From NCBI GenBank assembly GCA_013694795.1, contig JACDBS010000069.1, positions 1-12,845 of the forward strand: a DNA stretch of 12,845 bases. The letters are read 5' to 3'. This document shows, piece by piece, positions 6,944 to 12,845 of this stretch. Origin of the DNA: Chloroflexota bacterium (GTDB taxonomy: Bacteria > Chloroflexota > Limnocylindria > QHBO01). The notes under the pieces are model-generated. The model worked only from the letters and a program-made list of their open reading frames with translations, did not search any database and was not told where the DNA came from. The stretch's first letter is position 1, and the number at the start of each line of letters is the position of its first letter. Both the position numbers and the translations under genes were made by a program.

Positions 6944-6974
6944 GACAAACGCCCGGGTCGGGTGACGCGGGCGC
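6944..6974 (-). terminator. Intrinsic terminator of rpmB
   Basis: Read on the - strand, CGCCCG (6973-6968) and CGGGCG (6955-6950) form a 6-bp stem around a 12-base loop, followed by TTTGTC. It lies 25-55 bases past the rpmB stop. The U tract is short, so strength is uncertain. Confidence 0.5.
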
Positions 6975-6998
6975 ATCGGTGCTTCGCAGAGGAAAAGG

Positions 6999-7190
6999 TC
7001 AGATCTTCTGGGCGGTGCGGCGGCATCGGCTGCAGGCCTTCACCTTCGAGACCTTGCCATCGGTGACGACGGTCATGGGCTGAAGGTTGGGCAGCCATCG
7101 GCGCAGGGCGCGCTTGCGGTTCATCCCGACCGACTGGGGGTTCCAGCCGGTGATGGGGCGCTTGCCGCAGACGTCGCAGACGCGGGCCAT
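6999..7190 (-). CDS. rpmB: Ribosomal protein bL28
   Basis: Large-subunit protein near the E site. The protein is 63 residues. It begins MARVCDVCGKRP and contains NRKRALRRWLPNLQ and a C-terminal KACSRCRRTAQKI. C5/C8 and C53/C56 form two CxxC pairs, the zinc-binding form of bL28. The start is the ATG at 7190; an in-frame ATG 24 bases upstream (7214) was rejected because homology begins at MARVCDVC. It is the only gene on the - strand and stands between the dtd end and divergent recG. In Firmicutes rpmB is likewise inverted between rpe and recG. A GGAG about 12 bases upstream could be its ribosome-binding site. Confidence 0.95.
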   Translation of the reverse strand: MARVCDVCGKRPITGWNPQSVGMNRKRALRRWLPNLQPMTVVTDGKVSKVKACSRCRRTAQKI

Positions 7191-7217
7191 GGTCGAATGG
7201 GTCTCCAGGTTCACACG

Positions 7218-7240
7218 AAAAACCCGGCGTCAGGCGCCGG
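7218..7240 (-). terminator. Terminator-like hairpin in the rpmB leader
   Basis: On the - strand, CCGGCG-CCTGA-CGCCGG is followed immediately by GTTTTTC, a classic intrinsic terminator shape. It lies 28-50 bases upstream of the rpmB ATG. It could be an attenuator, a barrier to antisense transcription leaving recG, or a 5' stabilising hairpin. Confidence 0.55.
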
Positions 7241-7250
7241 AGCGATCGCG

Positions 7251-7256
7251 ATGGTA
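7251..7256 (-). promoter_or_regulatory. Possible -10 element for rpmB
   Basis: On the - strand this reads TACCAT. Transcription starting about seven bases on would put the leader hairpin at 7240-7224 at the extreme 5' end of the rpmB mRNA. There is no clear -35 element. Confidence 0.3.
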
Positions 7257-7262
7257 GCACGC

Positions 7263-7268
7263 TACGAT
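7263..7268 (+). promoter_or_regulatory. -10 element of a probable leaderless recG promoter
   Basis: TACGAT is followed by six bases and then ATG 7275. No Shine-Dalgarno site is present. The spacing is identical to that of the box at 2045. Confidence 0.45.
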
Positions 7269-7274
7269 CGGGCC

Positions 7275-9347
7275 ATGCAATCGAGCCCGCCGATGGACCT
7301 CGACGAGCCCATCCGGGGGACGATGCCGGCCCTGGCACGCGGGGCCGCCGCCCTGGCCAAGCTCGGGATCACGACGCCGCGCGAGGCGCTCTGGTATCTG
7401 CCCTTCCGCTACGACGACTTCAGCGAGCTCCGCGCCCTTGGCGACCTGCTGCCCGATGAGAAGCAGTCGGCTCGCGTTCGAGTGGACGCGGTGCGCATCG
7501 AGCCGGGATTCGGGCGGCAACCGCAGCGGGTCATCGCGCAGCTGAGCGATGAGACGGGCAGCGCGGAGGCCATCTGGTTCGGGCGCCGCTTCGTCGAGCG
7601 ACGCCTTAGGCCCAACGACGAGCTGATCGTCTCAGGCAAGGTGACGCAACGTGGATGGCGGTCGCAGTTCACCAGCCCCGAGTTCAGTCCCGTCGGTCAC
7701 GAATCGGTCCACACCGCGCGGGTCGTGCCCGTCTACCACCTCGCCGCCGGGGTCACGCAGAAGCGGCTGCGTGAGCTCCTCGCTCGGGCGCTGGAGGCCG
7801 CGCTGCCGGCGGTCGAGGACCCCCTGACCGATGACGAGCGCGGCAGTCTGCCATACCTTGCCGATGCCCTCCGCACCGCGCACTTCCCGGAGGAGGCGGC
7901 CGACGTCGACGCGGCACTCGAGCGGCTCGCCTTCGACGAGCTGCTCGCCCTCCAATTGGCGCTTGCGCAGGGCCGGCAGGCGCGCCAGCAGCTCCACGCC
8001 CCTCCCATCAGCGTGACCGATGCGGAGCTTGCGGAGATTGTCGGCGCCCTGCCCTTCACGCTCACCGGCGACCAGGCCGCGGTGGTGGAGTCGGTCATCG
8101 ACGACCTCGCGCTAGATCGACCGATGCGAAGATTGCTGCAGGGTGATGTCGGCAGCGGAAAGACGGCGGTGGCGGCGGTCGCGCTGGCGTGCGCCGTGCG
8201 CGCCGGATGGCAGGGCGCGCTCATGGCGCCGACCGAGATCCTGGCCCGCCAGCACCACGCCGGACTGGGGCCCCTGCTCGAGGGCCTGGGCGTCCGCGCC
8301 GAGTTCCTGTCCGGGTCACTTTCGGTCGCGCGCAAGCGCGAGATCCACGATGCCATCGCGGCCGGCGCGGCCGAGGTCGTCATCGGCACGCATGCGGTCA
8401 TCAGCACCGCGGTAGAGTTCCCGCGCCTGGGCCTTGTCATCGTTGACGAGCAGCACCGCTTTGGCGTCGGGCAGCGCGCCGCGCTGCAGGCCAAGGGGAG
8501 CGGCGCCGAGCCGCATACCCTGGCGCTGACCGCCACGCCGATCCCGCGCACGCTGGCCCTCATCGTCTACGGCGATCTGGAGATCAGCACGATCCGCGAG
8601 CTGCCTCCCGGCCGGCAGCCGATTCGGACCGAGATCCGCGACCGACGTGCGTTGCCCAGGATCGAGGCCTTCCTGGCTGCCGAGGCGGCCGAAGGCAGGC
8701 AATCGTTCGTCGTCGTCCCACTCGTGATGGAGTCGGACGCGCTCCAGGTTGCGAGCGCCGAGGCGGAGTTCGAACGGCTCCAGGCGGCGCTTCCGCAACT
8801 GAGGATCGGCCTGGTGCACGGTCAGCAGAAGGCAGCTGCGCGTGACGCGACCATGAGCGCATTCGCCGCCGGCGAGATGGACGTGCTGGTGGCGACCACC
8901 GTCATCGAGGTCGGCATCGACGTGCCGAACGCGACGGTCATGCTCGTCGAGGACGCCGAGCGCTTCGGCCTGGCACAACTCCACCAGTTGCGCGGCCGGG
9001 TCGGCCGCGGGACGCATCGGTCCTTCTGCATCCTTCTCTCGGACGCCGCGGACGAGCTCGCCATGCGCCGTCTCGATGTCGTGCGCGGATCGCAGGACGG
9101 CTTCGTCATCGCAGAGGCCGATCTCGAGCTGCGAGGTGCCGGAAATGTGCTCGGCACGCGCCAGTCCGGCCTACCGCCGTTGCGGGTCGCCTCGCTCTTC
9201 GATCCGCGGCACCTCGCGCTCGCGCAGCGGGCACGCGACCTCGCCGATCGCGTGGTCGGGGACGATCCCACCCTCGCCGGCCGGCCGGCGCTCGCCAGGC
9301 TCCAGGCCGACTTCGCTCCGACCGAGGAGGAGGGGGACGCCGCCTGA
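7275..9347 (+). CDS. recG: ATP-dependent DNA helicase RecG
   Basis: Branch-migrating superfamily 2 helicase that regresses stalled forks and processes recombination intermediates. The protein is 690 residues, standard length. The N-terminal wedge/OB-fold region spans about residues 70-150. Motor motifs are Walker A GDVGSGKT (290-297), MAPTEILARQHH, the DEQH box (D391-H394), ALTATPIPRTL, GLVHGQQ, TTVIEVGIDVPNA and QLRGRVGRG. ATG 7275 is favoured because of its position after TACGAT and because it gives a normal N-terminus (PIRGTMPALARGAAALAKLGI). An open frame extends upstream to 7197 but would overlap the rpmB leader. The stop overlaps the rsmD start in a TGATG junction, indicating coupling. 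Confidence 0.96.
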   Translation: MQSSPPMDLDEPIRGTMPALARGAAALAKLGITTPREALWYLPFRYDDFSELRALGDLLPDEKQSARVRVDAVRIEPGFGRQPQRVIAQLSDETGSAEAIWFGRRFVERRLRPNDELIVSGKVTQRGWRSQFTSPEFSPVGHESVHTARVVPVYHLAAGVTQKRLRELLARALEAALPAVEDPLTDDERGSLPYLADALRTAHFPEEAADVDAALERLAFDELLALQLALAQGRQARQQLHAPPISVTDAELAEIVGALPFTLTGDQAAVVESVIDDLALDRPMRRLLQGDVGSGKTAVAAVALACAVRAGWQGALMAPTEILARQHHAGLGPLLEGLGVRAEFLSGSLSVARKREIHDAIAAGAAEVVIGTHAVISTAVEFPRLGLVIVDEQHRFGVGQRAALQAKGSGAEPHTLALTATPIPRTLALIVYGDLEISTIRELPPGRQPIRTEIRDRRALPRIEAFLAAEAAEGRQSFVVVPLVMESDALQVASAEAEFERLQAALPQLRIGLVHGQQKAAARDATMSAFAAGEMDVLVATTVIEVGIDVPNATVMLVEDAERFGLAQLHQLRGRVGRGTHRSFCILLSDAADELAMRRLDVVRGSQDGFVIAEADLELRGAGNVLGTRQSGLPPLRVASLFDPRHLALAQRARDLADRVVGDDPTLAGRPALARLQADFAPTEEEGDAA

Positions 9348-9889
9348 TGCGGGTCATCGCCGGCATCGCCCGTGGGGTGCCGCTCGCCGCGCCACGAGGT
9401 CGTGGCACGCGCCCGATCACCGATCGTGTCAAGGAGACGCTCTTCGGCATCCTCGGCGACCGGGTGCCCGGCGCTCGCGTCCTCGACCTGTATGCCGGCA
9501 GCGGGTCGATCGGCATCGAGGCGTTGTCGCGCGGTGCGGCGTCGGCCGACTTCGTCGAGCGCGAGAGAGGGGCGCTCGCCATCGTCCGCTCGAACCTCGA
9601 GCGCACGCACCTGGAGAACGATGCTCGCGTGCACGGCAAGGATGTGGAGCGTTATCTCGCGACGGCCTCCGATGGACCGTGGGACCTCGTCATCCTCGAT
9701 CCGCCGTACGAGGCGCGTGCTATGGTGGCGCCGCTGCGCGCCCTGGTGTCGCACCTGATGCCGGGTGCACAGGTGGTGATCAAGCACTTCTGGCGAACTG
9801 AGCTGCCGGAGATCGGCGGGCTGACGATGACCCGCCAACGTCGCTTCGGTGAGACGATGCTCACGTTCCTGGCGATGGAGGATGCATGA
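9347..9889 (+). CDS. rsmD: 16S rRNA (guanine966-N2)-methyltransferase
   Basis: SAM-dependent enzyme that methylates G966 of 16S rRNA on the assembling small subunit. The protein is 180 residues. The N-terminus (RVIAGIARGVPLAAP) and TRPITDRVKETLF are typical of RsmD. The SAM-binding motif VLDLYAGSGSIGIEALSRGA is around residues 45-64. The N6/N2-methylase motif DPPY is at 118-121. Start ATG 9347 overlaps the recG stop by one base, with an AGGAGG-rich stretch just upstream. It overlaps coaD by four bases (ATGA). The rsmD-coaD pairing is very widespread in bacteria and supports both assignments. Confidence 0.95.
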   Translation: MRVIAGIARGVPLAAPRGRGTRPITDRVKETLFGILGDRVPGARVLDLYAGSGSIGIEALSRGAASADFVERERGALAIVRSNLERTHLENDARVHGKDVERYLATASDGPWDLVILDPPYEARAMVAPLRALVSHLMPGAQVVIKHFWRTELPEIGGLTMTRQRRFGETMLTFLAMEDA

Positions 9890-10383
9890 CGCGGGTCGCG
9901 GTATTCCCCGGATCGTTCGACCCGATGACGAACGCCCACCTGGACGTGGCGCGCCGCGCATCGGGGCTGTTCGATCGGCTCGTCATCGGTGTCCTCAACA
10001 ATCCGAAGAAGGAGCCACTCTTCGCCATCGGTGAGCGCGTAGCGCTCATCGAGCGCTGCGTGGCCGACCTCGGCGAGCACGTCAGCGTGGTCGCGTTCGA
10101 CGGATTGACCGTGGACTTCGCGCGCGCCCACGCCGCCGGCTTCATCGTGCGTGGCCTGCGCGCGGTGAGCGATTTCGAGGCCGAGCTCCAGATGGCGCTC
10201 ACCAACCGCAAGCTGGCGCCCGCCATCGACACGACCTTCCTCATGACGGCCCTGGAGTACGGCTACGTCAGCTCATCGCTGGCCAAGGAGGTCGCCCGCT
10301 TTGGCGGTGATGTGACACCGATGCTGCCCGGTCCGGTGGCCGAGGCGCTGGCCGACCGTCTGCGCATGACCCCGCGCGTATAA
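9886..10383 (+). CDS. coaD: Phosphopantetheine adenylyltransferase
   Basis: Transfers AMP from ATP to 4'-phosphopantetheine, the penultimate step of coenzyme A synthesis. The protein is 165 residues. Landmarks are AVFPGSFDPMT (residues 5-15), RGLRAVSDFEAELQMALTNRKL and the VSSSLAKEVARFGGDV loop near the C-terminus. The nucleotidyltransferase signature normally reads TxGH; here it is TNAH with Ala17 in place of the glycine, while H18 is kept. ATG 9886 overlaps the rsmD stop, with GGAGG nearby. The TAA stop lies within a TATAAT sequence that may serve as a promoter for the next gene. Confidence 0.94.
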   Translation: MTRVAVFPGSFDPMTNAHLDVARRASGLFDRLVIGVLNNPKKEPLFAIGERVALIERCVADLGEHVSVVAFDGLTVDFARAHAAGFIVRGLRAVSDFEAELQMALTNRKLAPAIDTTFLMTALEYGYVSSSLAKEVARFGGDVTPMLPGPVAEALADRLRMTPRV

Positions 10384-10384
10384 T
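10379..10384 (+). promoter_or_regulatory. TATAAT box at the coaD stop codon
   Basis: A perfect consensus -10 sequence overlaps the coaD TAA. A start about seven bases after it would place the Shine-Dalgarno site at 10393 near the RNA 5' end, followed by the ACG at 10408. The -35 region is poor, so this may be only the coincidence of a Val-stop codon pair. Confidence 0.4.
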
Positions 10385-10392
10385 CCGCAGCC

Positions 10393-10399
10393 AAGGAGG
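10393..10399 (+). promoter_or_regulatory. Strong Shine-Dalgarno site setting an ACG start
   Basis: AAGGAGG, eight bases upstream of the in-frame ACG at 10408. The frame has no ATG, GTG or TTG between the coaD stop at 10381 and the GTG at 10447, which is 47 bases from this site. Confidence 0.75.
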
Positions 10400-10407
10400 T
10401 CGCGGCC

Positions 10408-10944
10408 ACGGACATCATCTTCCTCGTCGAGCGGCTCGAGTCGCTGGTGGCGACCGGCAAGAAGCTGCCCCTCACGAACAACGTCGTGCTCGACCAGGCG
10501 ACGATCCTCGAGCTGGTGGACCAGTTGCGGGTTTCGGTGCCGGACGAGGTGCGCCAGGCGCGCCGGATCACCGAGGAGTCTGGTCGCATCACCGAGCGCG
10601 CGCGGGAGGAGGGCGACTCCATCGTCGCTCGGGCCCAGGGCCAGGCTGCCCAGATGCTCGAGGAGCGCGAGCTGGTACGGGCCGCGCAGCAGCGCGCCGC
10701 CGAGATCCTCGATCGCGCGCAGGACGAGGCCCGGGAAGTTCGGCGCGGAGCCGATGAGTACGCGGCCGGCGTCCTCATCCGTCTGGAGGGCGAGTGCATC
10801 AAGGCGCTGACGAGCATCAAGCGCGGTATCGACATGCTCGACGAGCGCCACCGGCCCGCCGGCGATGACGGCGCATCGCCGTCGGGAAGCGGCGCGATCG
10901 TCGTCGATTCTGAGGAGCAGGCCCGCACCGCCCCCCGGCCATGA
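10408..10944 (+). CDS. Coiled-coil protein resembling SepIVA/DivIVA-type division proteins
   Basis: A 178-residue cytoplasmic protein without enzyme motifs. A short N-terminal domain (DIIFLVERLESL, then LPLTNNVVLDQATILELVDQLRVSVPDEV) is followed by a long Ala/Glu/Arg-rich coiled coil at about residues 46-150 and a disordered Gly/Ser/Asp tail. The pattern of an N-terminal helix, a LTxxxxV segment, an ELVDQLR helix and then P-x-E-x-x-x-A into a coil resembles mycobacterial SepIVA as I recall it. SepIVA is an essential septal/elongation factor also encoded next to a DUF177 gene. ACG 10408 is the likely start: it sits eight bases after AAGGAGG, and the residues before GTG 10447 fit the conserved N-terminus. 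It overlaps the next gene by four bases. Function here is inference; other DivIVA-like coiled-coil roles are possible. Confidence 0.7.
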   Translation, partial: TDIIFLVERLESLVATGKKLPLTNNVVLDQATILELVDQLRVSVPDEVRQARRITEESGRITERAREEGDSIVARAQGQAAQMLEERELVRAAQQRAAEILDRAQDEAREVRRGADEYAAGVLIRLEGECIKALTSIKRGIDMLDERHRPAGDDGASPSGSGAIVVDSEEQARTAPRP

Positions 10945-11486
10945 CCTCGTTCAACGTCGCGGGGCTGCTCCATGAGCCACCGGGAGCGACGCGTGACGTG
11001 CGCCTGCGCGACCATTACGTCAGCCTCGGTCCGGACGTCGAGCTGGCCGGTCCCCTTGACGCCGACCTGCGCCTTCAGCGCACGAACCGCGGCATCCTGG
11101 CGGGTGGCGAGCTCCGCGCCCCGCTGCGGCGCACCTGCGCCCGCTGCACCGACCCGTACGTGGAGGAAGTTCGGGTTTCCGTATCGGAGGAGTTCCTGCC
11201 GAGCCTTGACCCCGAGACCGGCCTGCCGATCCACGCTGAGGCCGGGGAGAGCGAGACGGCGCAGCAGATCAATGAGCACCACGAGATCGACCTTGACGGC
11301 ATCTTCCACGACGAGCTTTCGCTGACCGAGCCAATGCATCCGCTCTGCCGGCCCGATTGCGCCGGGTTGTGCGCCGAATGCGGCGGGCGGGTCGACTCGG
11401 GAGATCATCGACACGGCGGCGACGAGATCGATCCGCGGCTGGCGGGCCTGGCGGTGCTGCTCCGTGACCGCAACGGGGACTCGTGA
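10941..11486 (+). CDS. DUF177 / YceD family protein
   Basis: A 181-residue protein of the YceD/DUF177 family, which is linked to 23S rRNA accumulation and commonly encoded just before rpmF. Beta-rich N-terminal half. Cysteines C66 and C69 (CARC) and C136, C140, C144 and C147 (CRPDCAGLCAEC) form a likely metal site. The acidic segment between them includes EIDLDGIFHDELSLTEPMHPLC, the usual family core. ATG 10941 overlaps the coiled-coil gene stop in an ATGA junction. The gap of 86 bases before rpmF contains a separate promoter-like box. The biochemical role is not established. Confidence 0.9.
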   Translation: MTSFNVAGLLHEPPGATRDVRLRDHYVSLGPDVELAGPLDADLRLQRTNRGILAGGELRAPLRRTCARCTDPYVEEVRVSVSEEFLPSLDPETGLPIHAEAGESETAQQINEHHEIDLDGIFHDELSLTEPMHPLCRPDCAGLCAECGGRVDSGDHRHGGDEIDPRLAGLAVLLRDRNGDS

Positions 11487-11529
11487 TCTGAGTCACCTGG
11501 CTCGTTCGCCACTGAACGGGCGCGCCGGC

Positions 11530-11535
11530 TATACT
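11530..11535 (+). promoter_or_regulatory. Likely -10 element for rpmF
   Basis: TATACT lies 37 bases upstream of the rpmF start in the only sizeable gap of this cluster. A -35 element is not clear. Unlike the boxes before 2057 and 7275, this one leaves a leader with a Shine-Dalgarno site (AAGGAG at 11560-11565). Confidence 0.55.
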
Positions 11536-11572
11536 GCGGCGTCCCGTTTCCTATCGGTCAAGGAGTTTCCGC

Positions 11573-11776
11573 GTGGGCGTTCCCAAGCGAAAGGTTTCCA
11601 AGGCGCGCCAGGGTGAGCGCCGCGCGCATCTCGCCATCAGCGCGCCGCCCTTGGTCGAGTGCGACCACTGTCATGAGCTGAAGCGCGCCCATCACGTCTG
11701 CCCGACCTGCGGCTGGTACGCCGGTCGCGAGGCGATGACGATTGAGCCGGTCGCTCCGGTCGAAGGCCAGCGCTAA
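11573..11776 (+). CDS. rpmF: Ribosomal protein bL32
   Basis: Small large-subunit protein of 67 residues. It starts MGVPKRKVSKARQGERRAH, the typical bL32 basic N-terminus. A zinc ribbon follows with C30, C33, C43 and C46 (CDHC ... CPTC) around LKRAHHV. The start is GTG 11573, seven bases after AAGGAG. The C-terminal tail (EAMTIEPVAPVEGQR) is slightly long but not unusual. It is followed after five bases by plsX, the common rpmF-plsX pairing that joins ribosome and membrane lipid synthesis. Confidence 0.96.
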   Translation: MGVPKRKVSKARQGERRAHLAISAPPLVECDHCHELKRAHHVCPTCGWYAGREAMTIEPVAPVEGQR

Positions 11777-11781
11777 CCCCG

Positions 11782-12845
11782 ATGCGCATCGCGGTCGACG
11801 CGATGGGAGGCGACCACGCCCCACGCGAGATCGTTCGCGGCGCCATCGATTACGCGTCCACCAGCACCGACGAGGTCATCCTTGTCGGTGACGTGCCGCG
11901 CCTGGAGCGGGAGATCGCCGCGTACGGCAAGGAGCGCCCGGCCGGATTGACCCTGGTCGACGCGCCCGACGTCATCGAGATGGACGAGCATCCAGCCACG
12001 GCGTTGCGGGCCAAGCGCCGCGCTTCGATCGTGGTGGCCACCGACCTGGTGCGTGACGGCGCCGCCGATGCGGTCGTGAGCGCCGGATCGACCGGCGCGA
12101 CCATGGCGGCCGCGGTCTTCCGCCTGGGACGCATCGAGGGCATCGATCGGCCGGCACTGCCCGCGCACATGGTGACCGCCAGCGGGCCGGTGATGCTGCT
12201 CGACGTCGGCGCCAACGTCGACTCCGACGCGGAGAACCTGGTGCAGTTCGCCGCCATGGGCGCCATCTTCGCGGAGCACGTCCTCCACGTCTCCAACCCG
12301 CGGATCGGCCTGCTCAACATCGGCGAGGAGGTCGAGAAGGGAGACGCCCTGGCCCGCGAGGCGCACGAGAAGCTGGCCGCGCTCGACATGCGCTTCGTCG
12401 GCAACGTGGAGGCGCACGAAATGATCGCCCACCGCGCCGACGTGGTGGTCTGCGACGGGTTCGTCGGCAACGTGGTGATCAAGTTCTTCGAGGGCATCAC
12501 CAGCTTCATCTTCCGCGCGCTGCGCGAGGACCTCCAGCAGGGACCGATCGCGCCGCTGGCGCTGTTGGCGCTGAAGCCGGGCTTCGCCCGGACGAAGGCG
12601 CGCTTCGACTACGAGGGCTGGGGCGGTGCTCCGCTCCTCGGGGTCAGGGGTGTGAGCATCGTGACTCATGGACGCGCATCGGCACGAATGATCGAGAATG
12701 CCATCCGCGTTGGCTCCGAGTCGGCGCGCGCGCGAGTCCCCGAGCTGATCGCCGAATGGACGCGCGAACATCCCGCCCTGGTGCATCGCGGCGTGCGGTC
12801 CAGGATCGCCGCGCGCCTCCACCGCGACCGGGCCCGGACCCCGTG
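11782..12845 (+). CDS. plsX: Phosphate acyltransferase PlsX, 3' end beyond window
   Basis: Converts acyl-ACP to acyl-phosphate, which PlsY uses to start phosphatidic acid synthesis; a peripheral membrane enzyme. The start is ATG 11782 with the canonical MRIAVDAMGGDHAP. Other landmarks are SAGSTGATMAAA, LLDVGANVDSDAENLVQFA, NIGEEVEKGD, FVGNVEAHE, CDGFVGNVVIKFFEG and GGAPLLGVRGVSIVTHGRA. At least 354 residues are encoded with no stop, while the family is usually about 330-350. The extra part is an Arg-rich C-terminal stretch (VRSRIAARLHRDRAR). There is no strong Shine-Dalgarno site, so translation is probably coupled to rpmF. Confidence 0.95.
   Translation, partial: MRIAVDAMGGDHAPREIVRGAIDYASTSTDEVILVGDVPRLEREIAAYGKERPAGLTLVDAPDVIEMDEHPATALRAKRRASIVVATDLVRDGAADAVVSAGSTGATMAAAVFRLGRIEGIDRPALPAHMVTASGPVMLLDVGANVDSDAENLVQFAAMGAIFAEHVLHVSNPRIGLLNIGEEVEKGDALAREAHEKLAALDMRFVGNVEAHEMIAHRADVVVCDGFVGNVVIKFFEGITSFIFRALREDLQQGPIAPLALLALKPGFARTKARFDYEGWGGAPLLGVRGVSIVTHGRASARMIENAIRVGSESARARVPELIAEWTREHPALVHRGVRSRIAARLHRDRARTP

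Noticed and set aside
6571..6965. Small + strand open frames over the dtd 3' end and intergenic repeats
   Set aside because: They are readings of the direct repeat (SEAERPKG from both copies) and the dtd end, with no protein signature or ribosome-binding site.
7197..7274. Extended RecG N-terminus from ATG 7197 or 7251
   Set aside because: It would cover the rpmB leader and the TACGAT box; ATG 7275 gives the normal RecG length.
11503..11518. CGTTC/GAACG inverted repeat upstream of the rpmF promoter box
   Set aside because: Only a 5-bp stem with no T tract and no second copy; could be chance, so not called an operator or terminator.

Overview
The window is GC-rich bacterial chromosome carrying core housekeeping genes, almost all on the + strand and tightly packed. 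Proteins are compact, starts are ATG or GTG with probable ACG cases, and several genes follow TANNNT boxes with no Shine-Dalgarno site. The gene order matches the priA-def-fmt ... rlmN ... rpe ... rpmB(reverse) ... recG ... plsX block of Firmicutes. Here it is condensed and joined to an actinobacterial-style pair, a SepIVA-like coiled-coil gene followed by DUF177. Together these suggest a high-GC Chloroflexota-like lineage or a near relative; this is inference, not a database result.

Region 1 (1-2043): the 3' end of priA (replication restart helicase), then def and fmt, the pair that removes and adds the N-formyl group of initiator methionine.

Region 2 (2045-6707): a probable five-gene unit behind a promoter that abuts its first start codon. 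It holds a YugP-type membrane zinc metallopeptidase, rlmN (23S rRNA/tRNA m2A methyltransferase), rpe (ribulose-phosphate 3-epimerase), a secreted lipoprotein of the DUF4015 glycoside-hydrolase-like family, and dtd (D-aminoacyl-tRNA deacylase). The lipoprotein gene is split by one in-frame TAA at 5335-5337, so it is a point-mutated pseudogene, a readthrough case or a base error.

Region 3 (6708-7274): a non-coding stretch with an imperfect ~66-bp direct repeat and three small hairpin modules, then rpmB (bL28) alone on the - strand with its own terminator. A second terminator-like hairpin lies in the rpmB leader, inside the divergent rpmB/recG promoter region.

Region 4 (7275-12845): recG, rsmD and coaD in overlapping succession; a coiled-coil protein resembling actinobacterial SepIVA that appears to start at ACG; DUF177/YceD; rpmF (bL32) behind its own promoter; and plsX, which runs off the window end. 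The theme is ribosome biogenesis and translation, DNA repair, CoA and phospholipid precursor synthesis, and possibly cell-envelope growth.

I found no CRISPR array, transposon, prophage, tRNA or rRNA. The points most worth a second look are the in-frame stop, the probable ACG starts, the SepIVA-like protein, the leaderless promoter geometry, and the repeats between dtd and rpmB.
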